The translations under genes and the position numbers were made by a program. A stretch of DNA of 64,000 bases from Enoplosus armatus. Taxonomy: Eukaryota > Chordata > Actinopteri > Centrarchiformes > Enoplosidae. The notes below the pieces were generated by a model. That model was not told the DNA's origin, did no database searches, and was given only the letters and a program-made list of their open reading frames with translations. Where the stretch lies: contig NC_092192.1 of assembly GCF_043641665.1 (NCBI RefSeq), positions 2,416,001 to 2,480,000 on the forward strand. The letters run 5' to 3'. Shown here in pieces: positions 48,701 through 61,545 of this stretch. The first letter of the stretch is position 1, and each line of letters begins with the position of its first letter.

Positions 48701-49357
48701 GAGCTTCAGGAAGCTTCGTAGATGCATCAGACACAAAACACTGCACCACAGCTACTGAATTGATCCAATATTGATCCAAAATGTGAAAGTGAATTGATTC
48801 AAATATCTGAATTCATCCAACTATTACCTGTGACCTAAAATAGACTTTTAAGGGTGTTAAAGGGATGTGTTGTATTTTCCCACTACACTATGTTCTACAA
48901 AACTCAGCCTCCAGCATCCCTCCATCATTAGTCGTTAGATTTTTTTCAGCTCAGTGTTTCATTGTTTGTACAGGGGTGTTACTACAAGAGCACAAATATT
49001 GCTTTAAATGACCAGTAGAAACTAGGATCATTTCATTACAGGGACCTGTCCTCTTTGATAACGCCTGAAATAAGTCACTCTCACGTTGCTCAGCAGGTCT
49101 TGGTATCAATTTCAATACCTGCAGCCTATTTTAGTCTCCTCTCCTCACCTGATATCCAACACCAGAATTTGCAACTGAGCCTAAAAACCATCAAAGATGT
49201 CCTTGTCCTTGTTCTGCACTGATTTGGCAGCTCTTGGTTGTTTTTCAAATGGAAAAAGTTTACGTATTACGTATTCGGATAACAGTTTCACTGCAGTACA
49301 GACGTACAAAATGTTTGGAATGACCTTTAAAACGCTGCAGATATCTGTTCATGTAGT

Positions 49358-49359
49358 CT

Positions 49360-49390
<31 letters not shown>

Positions 49391-49393
49391 GGG
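49358..49393. repeat. (GT)n followed by 20 G
   Basis: GT repeats run directly into a homopolymer of 20 G at 49374-49393, the second longest homopolymer in the window. Confidence 0.95.
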
Positions 49394-50814
49394 TCGGTGC
49401 TGGAAATCAGGCACAAACTGTACCAGAGTGCAGAGTAAGCTTCATATTTTACATAATAGCATTTTCCTGCGCTGTGCTCCAGCTCCATGCTTTGCCAAAA
49501 AACATAATCCCTCTCGGTGGAGTGGGAGTTTGTGTGCCAACAAACCGAGGAGATGAAACCACCTTAAATGACAGAGAGGGAGCGAGTTTTAAAAACACGC
49601 TTCATTAAAGGATTTTGAAACTATTAAAAATGAGCAGGGAGGAGTCTCCTGATGGAGACACAACTCTTTTATTTATGTCCGTACCTCTAATCTGTCTTCA
49701 GCCTTCTGAAGCTACAGGAAGAGTTTCAGATCTTTTTTTTTTTTTACATTTTTTGTGCTTTAAGTATTAAAGAAGTTTATTTCTCTGCTGCAGTTTAAGT
49801 ATTGACTGTAAAAGGTGATACAATGGTGATACTCTCTCTCTCTGCCAACGCTCACTCTGTCCCTCTCTGGTCTGTCCTTGTTTAGTCTTCGTTTGGCTCC
49901 GTATGGTCCTCTTCAGTCCAGAGAAACTCTCAAAACAATGACATCTGATAATTTCTGATGTGTATAGAGTTCCCAAAAGGAGGAATTTTAGGAGGAGAAT
50001 CACGAGAAAGGTCACCGTCATTGATTCAGTGTTTGGCCTCAGCTCCTCCACTCCTCTGAAGGCGTCTCAGTGGACGGACAGAGCGATGAAATGTCCTCTA
50101 AACAGGACGGAAGACAGATTCACTGCCAGTCCCGGTCGCACATCCGTCTGTTTTAAATCGCGAAAGCGAGACCTGTTGGACATTTGGTGCACTCGTCATC
50201 GCTGCTGCAGAGGAGGAAGTGACACGCTGACAGCTGAGGGACCCACTGACCAGAGACAGAGCAGCAAGAAGGCAGATTTAGTTCTGTTACTTCGCTCTGA
50301 ATACACAAAGAAGACTGTGGACGCTGAGTGAGAGCTCACAACTGTGGTGTGAGGATTCTTAGTTCATATTTTATAATATTCATAATGACAAAACTTGTAT
50401 TTCTCTGCAGTTCAATGCAGAAAAGACTTGATACATGAAAAAGATGCAGATAAAATACATGTAGGAAGCAGGACGGACTGTGATTTTGGATTGATTTCCC
50501 ACCTGTCAGGCAAACTATGTTTAAACGTCATGCCAGAACACTATGAAGACCAACTTGCTTGAGATGTTGTAGGCAAGCTTTCATAACAAATATTGAGTTT
50601 TACTTCAGTTTTTGTGAGCAGCACTAGCATCTTTTTTAATTTGAGAAAACAATCAGATTGACATGATTCTTTTCACAGTGCCCACGTTTGCTTATTTTTT
50701 GTCCTTCAGGTTTGATTTCCAGACAGCAGAGTTCGGGAATCGACCTCCTGTCCTGTAGATATTGTGTTTATATGCCACTAATTTGCAACAGAAAAGTTTT
50801 GAGAGAAATGTAAT

Positions 50815-50910
50815 GCTGTTAAAATCCATCTGATAGTTGTCAAGACATTTAACTCAAAACAACAAATGTCAAACTCATCATGGCGCTAGAGGAACACTTC
50901 CCATAATGCA
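50815..50910 (-). repeat. dispersed repeat family D1, inverted fragment
   Basis: ATCCATCTGATAGTTGTCAA and TCATCATGGCGCTAGAGGAA are the reverse complement of the left-middle part of the D1 family. Confidence 0.65.
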
Positions 50911-52284
50911 ACAGGATAACATCTTTCATATCATCTAAGCTCCTGTAAAGAACTGTAAAACTGTCTTGTACCAGTTAGCTCAGCTTAAATCCTTCCAGCT
51001 TCCATACAGTATTTCTCTTTGACATCAGCGCTCAGCAAAGTATTCGGTAGCTGTGTGACGCTGTCAGGCATAAGGAGAGAGAGGCAGCAGGGTTAGCTGT
51101 ACCCCGCTAGCTCCCAGATGGTCTGAGAAGGATGTGTGAAGCGTGAAAGGAGGATGAAGGAAACACAGAGGGAGAACATGGTCTGTCTCTCTCTCTGGTT
51201 TCCTTGAAAGTTTTGGTTCTGAATACATCAAAGAGCCTGTGAACCCCCCCCCCCCAAAAAAAAAAAATACAAATCTCTGATGCTGTTCTATTCACATAAG
51301 GCGACTCAAATAAAAGATTAATACTGAATAAAATATTAAAAGCATGGGGATAGAGGAGAACGGGGTGCGCACAGAGAGCTCCTCCTCCGGCTTGGACAGG
51401 ACTTCTGTAACAAAGCTTTGCACATTGGGCCGCTATCATGCTCAAATAGCTGCGAGGCATCGAGCTTCAGGGACAGATTTATTGGAAGCAAACAGCTGGA
51501 GAAAGCAGACCGCCGACTGTACGGAGCTGCAGGCAGAAGATATCTTCCTCTGCACAGCATGCAGGAGGAAGAAACAAGAGCAGCGCTTTCTTTGCTTTTG
51601 TTGAGTTGTGTTCTGCACATTAATTGAACTGCTGCGGCAGAAACACAGAACAGAAAACAGAATCTATACAGTTTCACAAGAATGTCAAAACATGTTCACG
51701 TTGCTTAAAGCAGAAAACGTTTCTCCTGTTGAAGATATTATGGGATCAATCGCGACTAATTTAAGTACTTTTATTCCTCCACCAGTGGATGCTGGCTCCA
51801 GCTGCAGCTTCGTGTGGGTAAACAAGCATCTTTGACTGGTTTTTATGAAAGCTGACATCTCACGGCCTTCAGACTGGAGGGCATCACATCATCACGGTCC
51901 ACACTGAAACCCTGTCAGCTGCATTACAGCAGCCATCATGAGAAGAGCAGCTCTACACCAACAGTCCTTCATGCAACTTCTATCTCCACAGGCTTTAGCC
52001 AAACTGCCTCTTCTGTGGACTGACACATGTAAACCAAATACAACATTAACGGCTCGATAAATACTTAATTTGTACTTAGTAAATACTTAGTTTGCGCAGT
52101 TGGATGGATAAATATGGAGGGAGAGAGGAAGATGTAGAGAGGAGAAAGAGGAGGGTGAGACTAAAGGAAAGAGACAGGGGGGGAGTGCTGCACTGCTTGT
52201 ATCCAGGCAGAGGGAGAAAACCTGTGAGGGAACTACCCACAATGCCCCTGTGGACTCGCATAAGCTGCCACCCTCCCTCCTCTG

Positions 52285-52285
<1 letters not shown>

Positions 52286-52324
<39 letters not shown>
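52286..52324. repeat. (CA)19 microsatellite
   Basis: Uninterrupted CA on the plus strand. Confidence 0.95.
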
Positions 52325-52326
<2 letters not shown>

Positions 52327-54121
52327 CAATAAGGCAGAGTGCTTAACTCAGCAAACTGCAGGCCAAGCTGCCATCACTCATGTTTGTCTCTCGGCTCGCC
52401 CTCTTGTTTTTTAGTGTTTTCTGTCTCTGTTCTTTTCTTTTTTTTAATGGTTTGTTACAGTTGCATCAAAACATTTGTCTGTTGATATTTGACAGGTTGA
52501 ATAAACTGAAACAACATTGTGTGTTCAATGCTTTCCACAGGTAAAACAATTCCCCCAGGCCTTCAGGTGATGGAGCAGCCATGTTTGTGGTCCTTACGTC
52601 TTGCTACCAACGACTGCAAACAGAGGTTTTTACACTTACAGTGTGTCTCTAATATAAAATAAAATGTCCCGTCATGTGATTGGATTAAAAACAGAACTAT
52701 ATGTAGACGGAGGTGAGCACAGAAACCGAATAGAAAATCAGAAACTAACAGAAGTTACCAGAGTCATGGTTCCAACTGATGACAAGTTGTTATTTGTTTT
52801 TGTTTTTTTAACCTTCAAGCTTGCATTATTTTAAATATCAGACTGACAATCAAATACTAAGAACTTGAGATTTAAGTTGGTGATTAGAACATGACCATGA
52901 TTGATTTTGGCGACTTGGACTCTGACATGATTTTGATGACCCAAACGTTAGAGTAGTGACTTGTACATGACTTTGGTAAGTACAGCAGTTCACTTGGATT
53001 CATTAGGACACGAGACTCGACGCAGACTCAGTGTTCTGTGTCTCAACCACAGAACCGACATGTTGTTTATTTACGTAATCTACACGTATGACCAATGCAG
53101 CGCATCAAACCCTCAAAGTGGCAGCTAATGCCTCCCACCTGTTGTGGTTTTGTTGTTTTCCTGGCAGGACTTTCTGTTTCTTCCAGAACCAGTCCTTGAT
53201 GGGATCCCTGTGGTATCCTGTCAGCTGGTATTGGCTCTGGAATCAAAGTTTTGGTCTGGCAGCAGCGTTACCGCTAGGAGCAGCAGAGGAAAGTAATTGA
53301 TTCATCCCCACTATCAGATAGACAAACTGTTCTGTGCTGCGCTCGACTGAAAACCACACCGAAACAAAACAACCTCTCGGAATACACAACAGCATGGAAA
53401 TAAAGACTGTCGAGGACGAGGATGGAGGGGGGTTTTCACCATATACAGTACAAACTGAGAGGTGAAGTCTAAATGTACTGATGAATGTGTGTGAGATAAA
53501 CACCAGACAGCGGGAGGTGGTTGGGTTACACTGCAGGACTGTGGGTCACTTTTATTGAAAACAGGTGCTGAAGGACCAAAAACACACAACTGCAGCATTT
53601 CTCAATTTCTCATTTGAACTGAAGTTGTTAAGTGAATGTCATGATGCTCGGGCTGGAAATAAAACCTGCTAAAGAATCCATTATATCAGAAATATGTAGC
53701 TGTCAATGTGAAACACAGTGTAAGGTCCAGTTCTACCTGCATTGACATTGCAGGAAAATACAATTAATATATAAATAGGGTGTCAAACCATGTGTGACTG
53801 TGGTTTCAATCCCTTTCCGTGACACTTGACAACATAATACCAATTACTGTCTTTGAAAATGTTCGACAACAACTACCACCAAATGCTAGTGATGTTACGT
53901 TTTATAACAAAACTTTGTGGCATCTGTGAAGTATATTCAACATTTTCTGCTCAAGCTATCAAGGCTTGTACTATTTTCTAATAACCCCATAATCAATAAT
54001 AAACCAGGCTTTGCTTTATGTGTTATATGTTATTTAAGTTTTGGATTGTAGATATATAATAATGCCAATTTCAGAGCTGCTCAAGGACTTGCTTTTATGG
54101 CCAAAACCCCCAACATCCATC

Positions 54122-54180
54122 TTTATTAATATATTAAATTTAAAAATTATGAAATTAATAAATAATAATTAATAATAAAT
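54122..54180. other. extremely AT-rich patch
   Basis: About 59 bp are composed almost only of A and T (TATTAATATATTAAATTTAA and AATAATAATTAATAATAAAT blocks). Such a patch could unwind easily or act as a matrix attachment region; no direct evidence. Confidence 0.6.
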
Positions 54181-54833
54181 CCATTGGCAATACATTTGTC
54201 TGAAAAGCTTTTGTCAATATATTTAGATTAAGAACACATCAAATGTCTAAGAATGTGAAAGGAGCTGCTCATAGTGACGAACCCACTGAGAATCGTCACC
54301 TCAACTCTGATAAACCAACTGTACACAAGAGCCAGATAGTTTTCTCTGGAGTTACCGAACCAGAGCTAAGAGGGAAATGAATGTATGACTTACATTTATC
54401 AGGTGGACACAAACGCAACTCAACACACTCAGACAAGATAAACTGCCGCTTTCCTGTCCCACCTCTGCTCCGCCTACACATGTATTTTCTGTTTACAGTA
54501 AATGACGACGATGGCGAGCAGTAAACCCGAGTTCAGAATTCAAAACATCACTTTAAAAACTTAGCTTTTAGCTTCCGTCCCTGACAATAACGGGTAAGAG
54601 AATAATGTTTTCTTAGTGTTTTTTTAAAAATGTCTTTTGCTGTCAGCTATGAGTGTGATAATGAAGAGTAGTCTGTTAAATAAAGCTCCTCTCAGTCTCC
54701 TGTCCTCTGGGGCTCAGAGCCGAAGCTTTCACCCCTGCTGGGACCGGGCATGTACAGCCAAATCTTACGCTGCAGACACACTCCTGCCATCTAAATCCCT
54801 GTTTAATACCAGGACATGACAGACTAATGGAGA

Positions 54834-54857
54834 GGGGTGAGGAGGGAGGGAGGAGGG
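54834..54857 (+). other. G-quadruplex motif
   Basis: Four G-runs (GGGG, GGG, GGG, GGG) with loops of 6, 1 and 4 bases satisfy the usual G-quadruplex pattern on the plus strand. Confidence 0.6.
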
Positions 54858-55254
54858 AGGCCGACTCCCCCCAACAGAACACACTGAGCCTTTGGCAGGA
54901 CACCTGAACAATCCCCTTAACATCAAACAGCACAGCAGACAAAGACTCGAGGATCACAACTGCATCACATCATCCTTCTGAGACACTATGAAGAAACAGT
55001 ACATCTCAATACATGTTACACTCTTCATGGACCTTCAGGGGACGTTTTATTAAACACTCTGTGACAGATGGACAGTTTGTTATCCTTTTATTTTTTTTTT
55101 TACAATGTTCACATTAGGTTTCCAAATGTGAACATTTCGTGTGCTTTCAATCATTATTGTAGTAGAATAGTTTTGGAGTGTTGGTCAGACTAAACAAACA
55201 ATTTGAAGGACGCCAGAAACCACTATTTTCTGGCATTTTGTAGACTATACTATT

Positions 55255-55345
55255 ATAAGTATAGTCTGAACCCAACCTCAGTGTCAGCTGGGATCGGCTC
55301 CAGCCCTCTGAGGCCCTCTAAAGAATAAGAGGATGGATGGACATA
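55255..55345 (+). repeat. retroposon 3'-tail-like sequence
   Basis: CAGCTGGGATCGGCTCCAGC, then AAGAATAAGAGGATGGATGG, resembles the 3' end of non-LTR retroposons common in fish, which finish in GGAT repeats. Only the tail is present. Confidence 0.55.
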
Positions 55346-58300
55346 TGGAAGATTAATCGATTGATCAAAAGGAAAATATTCCTTACTTGCTTCCTAGCTG
55401 GTTCTTTTTGCAGTTTTCCTTCAAAGAAAAGAAACTTCGGAGCGTCAATAAAGTGTAATGCTACTGTCTGATGATTTAGTTCAATGGTAACTGTCCTCAC
55501 CTAGAAATCAACAGCACTGGTCGTGTTAATATATAACCCATTATAAAAATAATGCATAACTACCACACCACATGGATCCATACTAATTGATTTAAATTAT
55601 ACCTAAAACAACGGAAACTGATCTTTTGGGGAGCACATGGTTCCATTTCAAGAGATCCATTTCAAAATGTACAGTTTGTGTTTCTGGTGAAACTGCAGAT
55701 GTGTTGATCTGAGACGACCTGCCTGCAGCTGAACCCACTGGGAGGGAAAGAGGGAACCTTCAAAGGCTCCGAACAATAGAACCGACCATCAAACACCATC
55801 ACAGCACACACACACACAGCTGCACATGCAGGCACACATGCAAGCATCCAGGTGCATTTGAACTTGTGTATGTGTGTATGTAACTAACGTTCAAAACCAA
55901 ACACACAGAAACCCCATTTCATGCGTCCTCCTGAGTGTGAGTGTTTTCATCCACCTGAGGCTTCAAGAAAACACGGCAGAGTGCAGAGAAACAGGGAATC
56001 ACTGCTCAGTCTGCAGGGAGAGAAAATTATCACCCTGCAGGCACAAAATAACAGGCGAGGAAACCAGATCTTTCTCCTGTATCCAGGCTTTGTTTCATGG
56101 TCTGTAAAATACGTTCAGCATGAAATCAAACATCAACATCTAAGGAATCTTTTTTGCCTTTTAAGGAAAGTGTTAAATGGCAGTATATATGGACGATCTG
56201 CAGGTTTCATCTTGTCAATCAAATTACAGAATGTGATCTACACTGACTTCATCTTTTTTTACAGCAGAGACAGACAGACATGGCGACAGGCAGACATGCA
56301 GGGGATCAGCTGTCTGGATGCACAAAGAGGCAAAAACAAATCAGGGCTGTGTTTCCTCTCCAAGAGACAGCATAAGCTAAGTCATGCAGATTCAGTGTTG
56401 TCAACAAACTGGAGGGCAAACTGCCACTTATGTGCCCCACACAACAAACTGAACAACCTCCTGCTCCAAATGAAATTTGTTTCGCCATATATTTTTTTGT
56501 TGAGAAAACGGAATTGCTGCCTTGATTGGGAACATTGCTTGAGTGAAGGAGGTGCTACGTTTGTTTACCACATGTAAACTGTGTGAAGGAGGTTGAGGTG
56601 GATGGTGGGCAAACAAAGAGACCTGAGTCCTGTTGATTTAGGTCGGGGAAAGATGGTGGATTCGATTTAATGTTAATACAGTTAACACGTCTCGAGCTCT
56701 TGAGTCTGTTGACTTTTTCAGTATTAAACAAAAGCCTTGATCTTTCTCAAACCTTTGCTGCGAGTGTCCAAATAACCAGAAAAAAGTGACATCATGCTTC
56801 AGATGCTATGAACACATATTGTATTACAAAAGCTAATGATAAAAAAAACATTACCTTCCTCTCTAAACATATCTGCTGTTGCAAATTAGTAGTGCTGATC
56901 GAGGCCAATCGGGGCATATTTTAATAGATAGATAGACTAAAATAAACCAGATCAAATGCTGATGCTTTCTTTACTGTCCTCTACTAGACTAGGCTACTAG
57001 GCCATCTTCTGTCCACATCAAATTAGAGTGTGAAATTTATACACCTGGATTGACATCATACATATTCAGCTGGCACTGACCGTCGCTCAGCAGTATAAAT
57101 GACCAAAATCAAATTTGGCTATTGTCGAGTTTTTGTGCTCTTGATCAGGTCACCCCCACAAATGTGTCCAACAGCATATAGACATAACTTCCAGGAGACA
57201 GGGTATCCAGACAGAAGAAATAAGACATTTACAGACAGCAGCTCAGCTCAGGCCCTGTTGTTCTGGAACGAGTGCAACCAGATTTTACTGTTGAAGTTGC
57301 TGATTTTCAACGACCTGTTTTTCTGCCAAAAACCCTGCGAGGTTTGGGAGATACAGTAGTATCTCTGCAGGGTTTCTTTCTGTGTGAAAATGAGGCAGAT
57401 TGTCTCCTCAGAGTCATATTGTGTATTGATTAGTGGAGTCAGACAGAGCAGCCGTGCACTCAGTGGACTGTAGCTGTTACACAGAGGAGTGCTGACTCTT
57501 TATGGACAGCTCTCCAAGTTTGATAAGTCAAGCTGTGCTCAGCTGCATGTGTGCCAGCGTGGCTGCCGGGGCTTATGGGATTGGATGGAGAGAGAGAGAC
57601 AAAGACAGAGAGACAGAGAGAGAGAGACAGAGTTTATGACACTGACATTTACCTTGACTGATTGTATGTTAAAAGCTGCCCACTGCTTCTCTCTGACTGC
57701 AGTCAAACTACAAAAGAATGACTTCAGTTTGTTAAAGTGGCTCTCTGAACAATTATCTGTCACATGATGCAAAATCACGTCACAATCATCTTGTTCCTGA
57801 AACTATAATCTTAATAATTTGGTGATTCTAGTTCTAAGAGAGCATTTCTAAGAAGTAGTCAGCATTTTGGGAAATACTCTGAGAGAGTCAGGACGTGGTT
57901 AGCCTAGCTCAGCATAAAGACTAGAAACAGGTGGGAACAGCTAGCTTGGCTCTGTGCATCCTTTACTTAGTGTGAGCAAAACTAGTGTCAAAATACTTCT
58001 TTACTGGTAGCACTCCTGCATTCAAAATTATTTACAACAGAACGTATTTAACTACGAAAAGAAAATGTACTATTACTCAGAAATAGGCACCGCTGGCATA
58101 CACTATACTGAGTAATAACACTAAAAGTCATAATAATCTTCATTAAACAGCTGCATTCATGAACGAGCAAATCTCCTCAAAATGTTTCATATTCTTTTAT
58201 TTTCTGGACTAAAATAACGCAGTGCTGTCGCTGATACTGAGTTAACAGAGCAGCTCTGCTCCGTCTGATCCAGCCCGGAGGAATTAATCATTGACAGACA

Positions 58301-61300
58301 TTTTAATAGTATTACCACATGTGGAGAAAGAGGGGGATGGAGAGATGAATATGTATGAGTCGAATGAGAAAGAGAGATGTTTGAGGCACAAAGAAAGGAG
58401 GGCAGATAGACCCACAGTGGAACTAAACGACCGCACGCTCTCCTTTCAAATCACCCACACAACGGAGCAAACCGCTGGGCCTCAGCCCCCAAACACCAAC
58501 CACCGTTGATGATAAGAGACCTGGCAGCTCCTGCATGAGAAGATATAATAACTCACTGCCATATTTAGGTGAGGAGAGACAGCATACTGCGTATTTTTAC
58601 TGCAAAAGGAACATTTTTTGGTTTCTATCTTTATTTCTGGTCTCGAGTTCATCACTTCTCATTTCATGATTTGGGGTTAAATTAGGATGTTGAGATTTCT
58701 GAGTCACCATTCAGCTAAAAGTGGATGACGTCCCATCGTGCTGCCTGCTGATCGTGATACTACTTAGTGCTACTGTACTTTGGTAGAAAGAACGTGCAGA
58801 GATCATGAGCCAAGACGCTCTGCTGTGTTCACATTTTACTGTCCAGTACTGTAGTAGATACTCGTTTATCTCAGAGTATTTGTTGTTTGTTCAAAAGCCT
58901 AAAAAACATCTTCTGCTTTGATTCACCTGACCAGGACCTCCGGTAGTGAATAATGTTGTCTGACGAATGCTGTTTGTTTCCTGGATCCTACTGACCATCA
59001 GCGTTGGTTTCCTTTTTCTTTCTTTAACCTTTAACAAATAGTTTTTGTGTCTAAACTTAACCAAACCTTCACCGTAGCAGTGGCAGATCAGAAAACGGTC
59101 ATATCCATTTTTGTGTGTCATGATTTTGAAAGTCACTAACAAATGATGACATCCAGAAAACACTTAAATGGGTATTTATTCCAGGAGAGAAGGAAATAAG
59201 AGGGAGCACTAGATGAGCGCTTACACGGTTATAACAGGATATCCTCATTTCCCTGCAGGGCTCCCACTCACCAGGCCCTTACCCTGGTACTATAACTGTG
59301 TGTGTCAGACGGTACATTGGACTGAATCATGCTTTGGAACAGCAGCCTACTGCCACATCTTCCCACTAATCAGAGCTGCACTGCTGCCTCTCAACCACAA
59401 CTGACCCCAAAAAAAGGGAATTTAATATATTAAATGAAGTGCATTCTTCTTAAAATCGCAGCCCCGACTTTGATGTCTGTTTCTTCTCTGAAACCTCCTC
59501 AAAAATCTATTTGTCAGTTATGGTCTTAGCCTTGGCTTTCATTTAAATTCTTCACAATAATTGCCTGTTAAACTCATTAAACAGCAAGTATCGCCTGATT
59601 TCCTTTAAGACCAAACAGTATACGAAACATCCTGCACCTCTGCAGAGCCTGTAAGCCGCACTCCCTTCCATAAATCACTGGATATCTTCTGTAAATCCTT
59701 AAGCCTCAGCCTTCATCCAGCCAACATATGATATGAGGAGACAGAGAGTGGCCTCAGCAAATGTGAACATTTCAGCGGTGGGGGACGGCAGCATGAATAC
59801 GGGTTTATTTCAGTGGATTATAGCACATTTTTCCACCTGGAGTTCATTTATAGACACGTCAAGTGGAGGGAGGGTTCCTCGGCTAAAACATGATATTCTG
59901 GGAGAAAGAAACACTGACACGAAGATGGAGCAAACAGAATTGGTGAAGGGTGAAAATGAAGCCAGGCGAGAGGAAGACGACGAGGAAGAAACAGATGGAT
60001 AATGATGATAGCAATGAAGAGAGGAGGGACAGAAGCAGAGGAAAATAAAGAGAGAGCTCAGCAGCGTACATAAACCTTCCAGGGCATTTCCTCTGTGCAG
60101 TTCGTCACACAGCAGAGCAGAGAAACAGGAAGCTGCGTTCCCAGAGCTCCACAGAGCCTCCACTAAATCACATGCAGGCTGATCCGGATCTGACAGACCT
60201 GAGAGGAGAGCCTGAGATCGATGGAGAGGAGAGGCACGAGGAGGTGAGGACACCTCATCCATCACAGTTTGGTTTTCAAATCAAACCCTGACACCAGTAA
60301 CCTCCTGCAGGCTTTGTTTTTAATTATCACCTTCATTGCTGTAGGTGTCATGCTAGTGTTCACAGCTACAGAAGCCCATGTGACCAAAGTTAATGTCAAG
60401 GTGGATGTCTGACTCACGGGGGGTGTCTCAGAAATCATTTGCCAAGCCCTCACTTCACTTCGATCAGCACCCCCGCAAGGAAATGGTGTTTTCAGCAAAT
60501 GGTTGCAATAACAAAAACACAGACACACTGCTAGCTCAATTTCTGCTGCAAACCAACAAAACTGGACTTTGTGGATCATATTTCATCTTCTAACTTGTAC
60601 CTGTGTCCACACCAACACAGCTCCTTCAAAGAGTTATATGGATTCGGCATGAGTTAAAGTTTCCCACCACGCTACAGAGAGGAAAGCACAAACATTTAGC
60701 AGCTGCTGTTGGGCAAACTACACTTTTGTTGAAAGTAGTTAGCTACGAATATAATATAAAGACAGTTAACACTTCGAAGCTCTGTCACATCATGAAACAT
60801 GTACCGGTGTAAACAGTGTAGATGTCTGGTCATCATTATCATCTCTAATAAAATGTGGCAGTGCAGCATTTGGAAAACTAGGCTGCTAATAGCTACATGA
60901 CCCTAATGATACTGGGATATGTAGTTAAAAGAGTACTCCAATGACTTAGCATCGCACTCGTATAACAAGACTGATGATAAAGCGATGCAAAAGAACCAGA
61001 TATATTGTATCAATTTTCAAAACATTCTTCTTCCCTATCAAAACTTGGCGCCTACATTACCCATAATGCAACGCAACCACCGACAGTTCGATCAGAGATT
61101 CAGGTGTGTTATGCTAGTAGAGGCTAATGTACCCTGGAGCCTCAACATGTCCATCACTTGAGGACATTTATAAGACTATAAGACACTATAAGCTTCCTCT
61201 GAGACACTGAAGGCTTTATACTACTTAGGAATACTACATATGCAGTAGAACACTTATAAACACACTCTTATGTCGAAACAGAATTTGACTCTAAGATTAT

Positions 61301-61379
61301 GACATCCCTTAATCTAAAGTTGGCTTCTTTTTCTGTCCTCCCATTTTGATATTTCTTGTGTACATGTGGAAATGTTGGC
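55346..61379. other. gene-free stretch
   Basis: The longest frames are 218 codons (55921-56577, plus) and 151 codons (59810-60265, minus). Neither shows a domain, a signal peptide or convincing splice borders. A short GA patch lies at 57588-57630. No other feature is supported. Confidence 0.5.
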
Positions 61380-61545
61380 CTGATGGTGGCGCTGCAGGAA
61401 AAGTCACCAAAACTATTAGGATTCATCCTCAGTTGACTTCAAGTATCAACAGCAGATTTCATGACAATCGGACTTGTAGTAGATTAGATGTTTGGTTCTG
61501 GATCAAAATGTCCGACCTCTGGACGGACCAACCAACTCACAGCAA
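61380..61545 (-). repeat. dispersed repeat family D1, inverted copy
   Basis: TGATGGTGGCGCTGCAGGAA, TATTAGGATTCATCCTCAG and TTTCATGACAATCGGACTTG are the reverse complement of the D1 left half. Confidence 0.65.

Larger units (their letters stand above)
48701..54121. other. gene-free stretch
   Basis: It contains (GT)n-G20 at 49358-49393, a D1 fragment at 50815-50910 and a CA repeat at 52286-52324. Open frames up to 123 codons (49960-50331 plus) and a minus-strand frame with a hydrophobic stretch (TFLVILLLKFLLLGTLY, 49767-50051) have no recognised family or splice context. Nothing else is supported. Confidence 0.5.

Noticed and set aside
49767..50051. Minus-strand frame with a hydrophobic TFLVILLLKFLLLGTLY segment
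   Set aside because: The hydrophobic run could be a membrane anchor, but the rest has no family resemblance and no gene context. Kept only as a note.
53160..53280. Minus-strand frame with DPIKDW before GTTCTG as a drebrin exon
   Set aside because: No ATG, a stop shortly upstream and no convincing donor. It resembles unclassified repeat sequence.
55921..56577. 218-codon plus-strand open frame
   Set aside because: Composition is irregular, there is no domain, signal or splice context, and the frame spans ordinary intergenic-like sequence. Chance is the best explanation.
59810..60265. 151-codon minus-strand open frame rich in Ser and Leu
   Set aside because: Part of it is the complement of a purine-rich stretch (GAGGAAGAC...), and no family or splice logic is visible.
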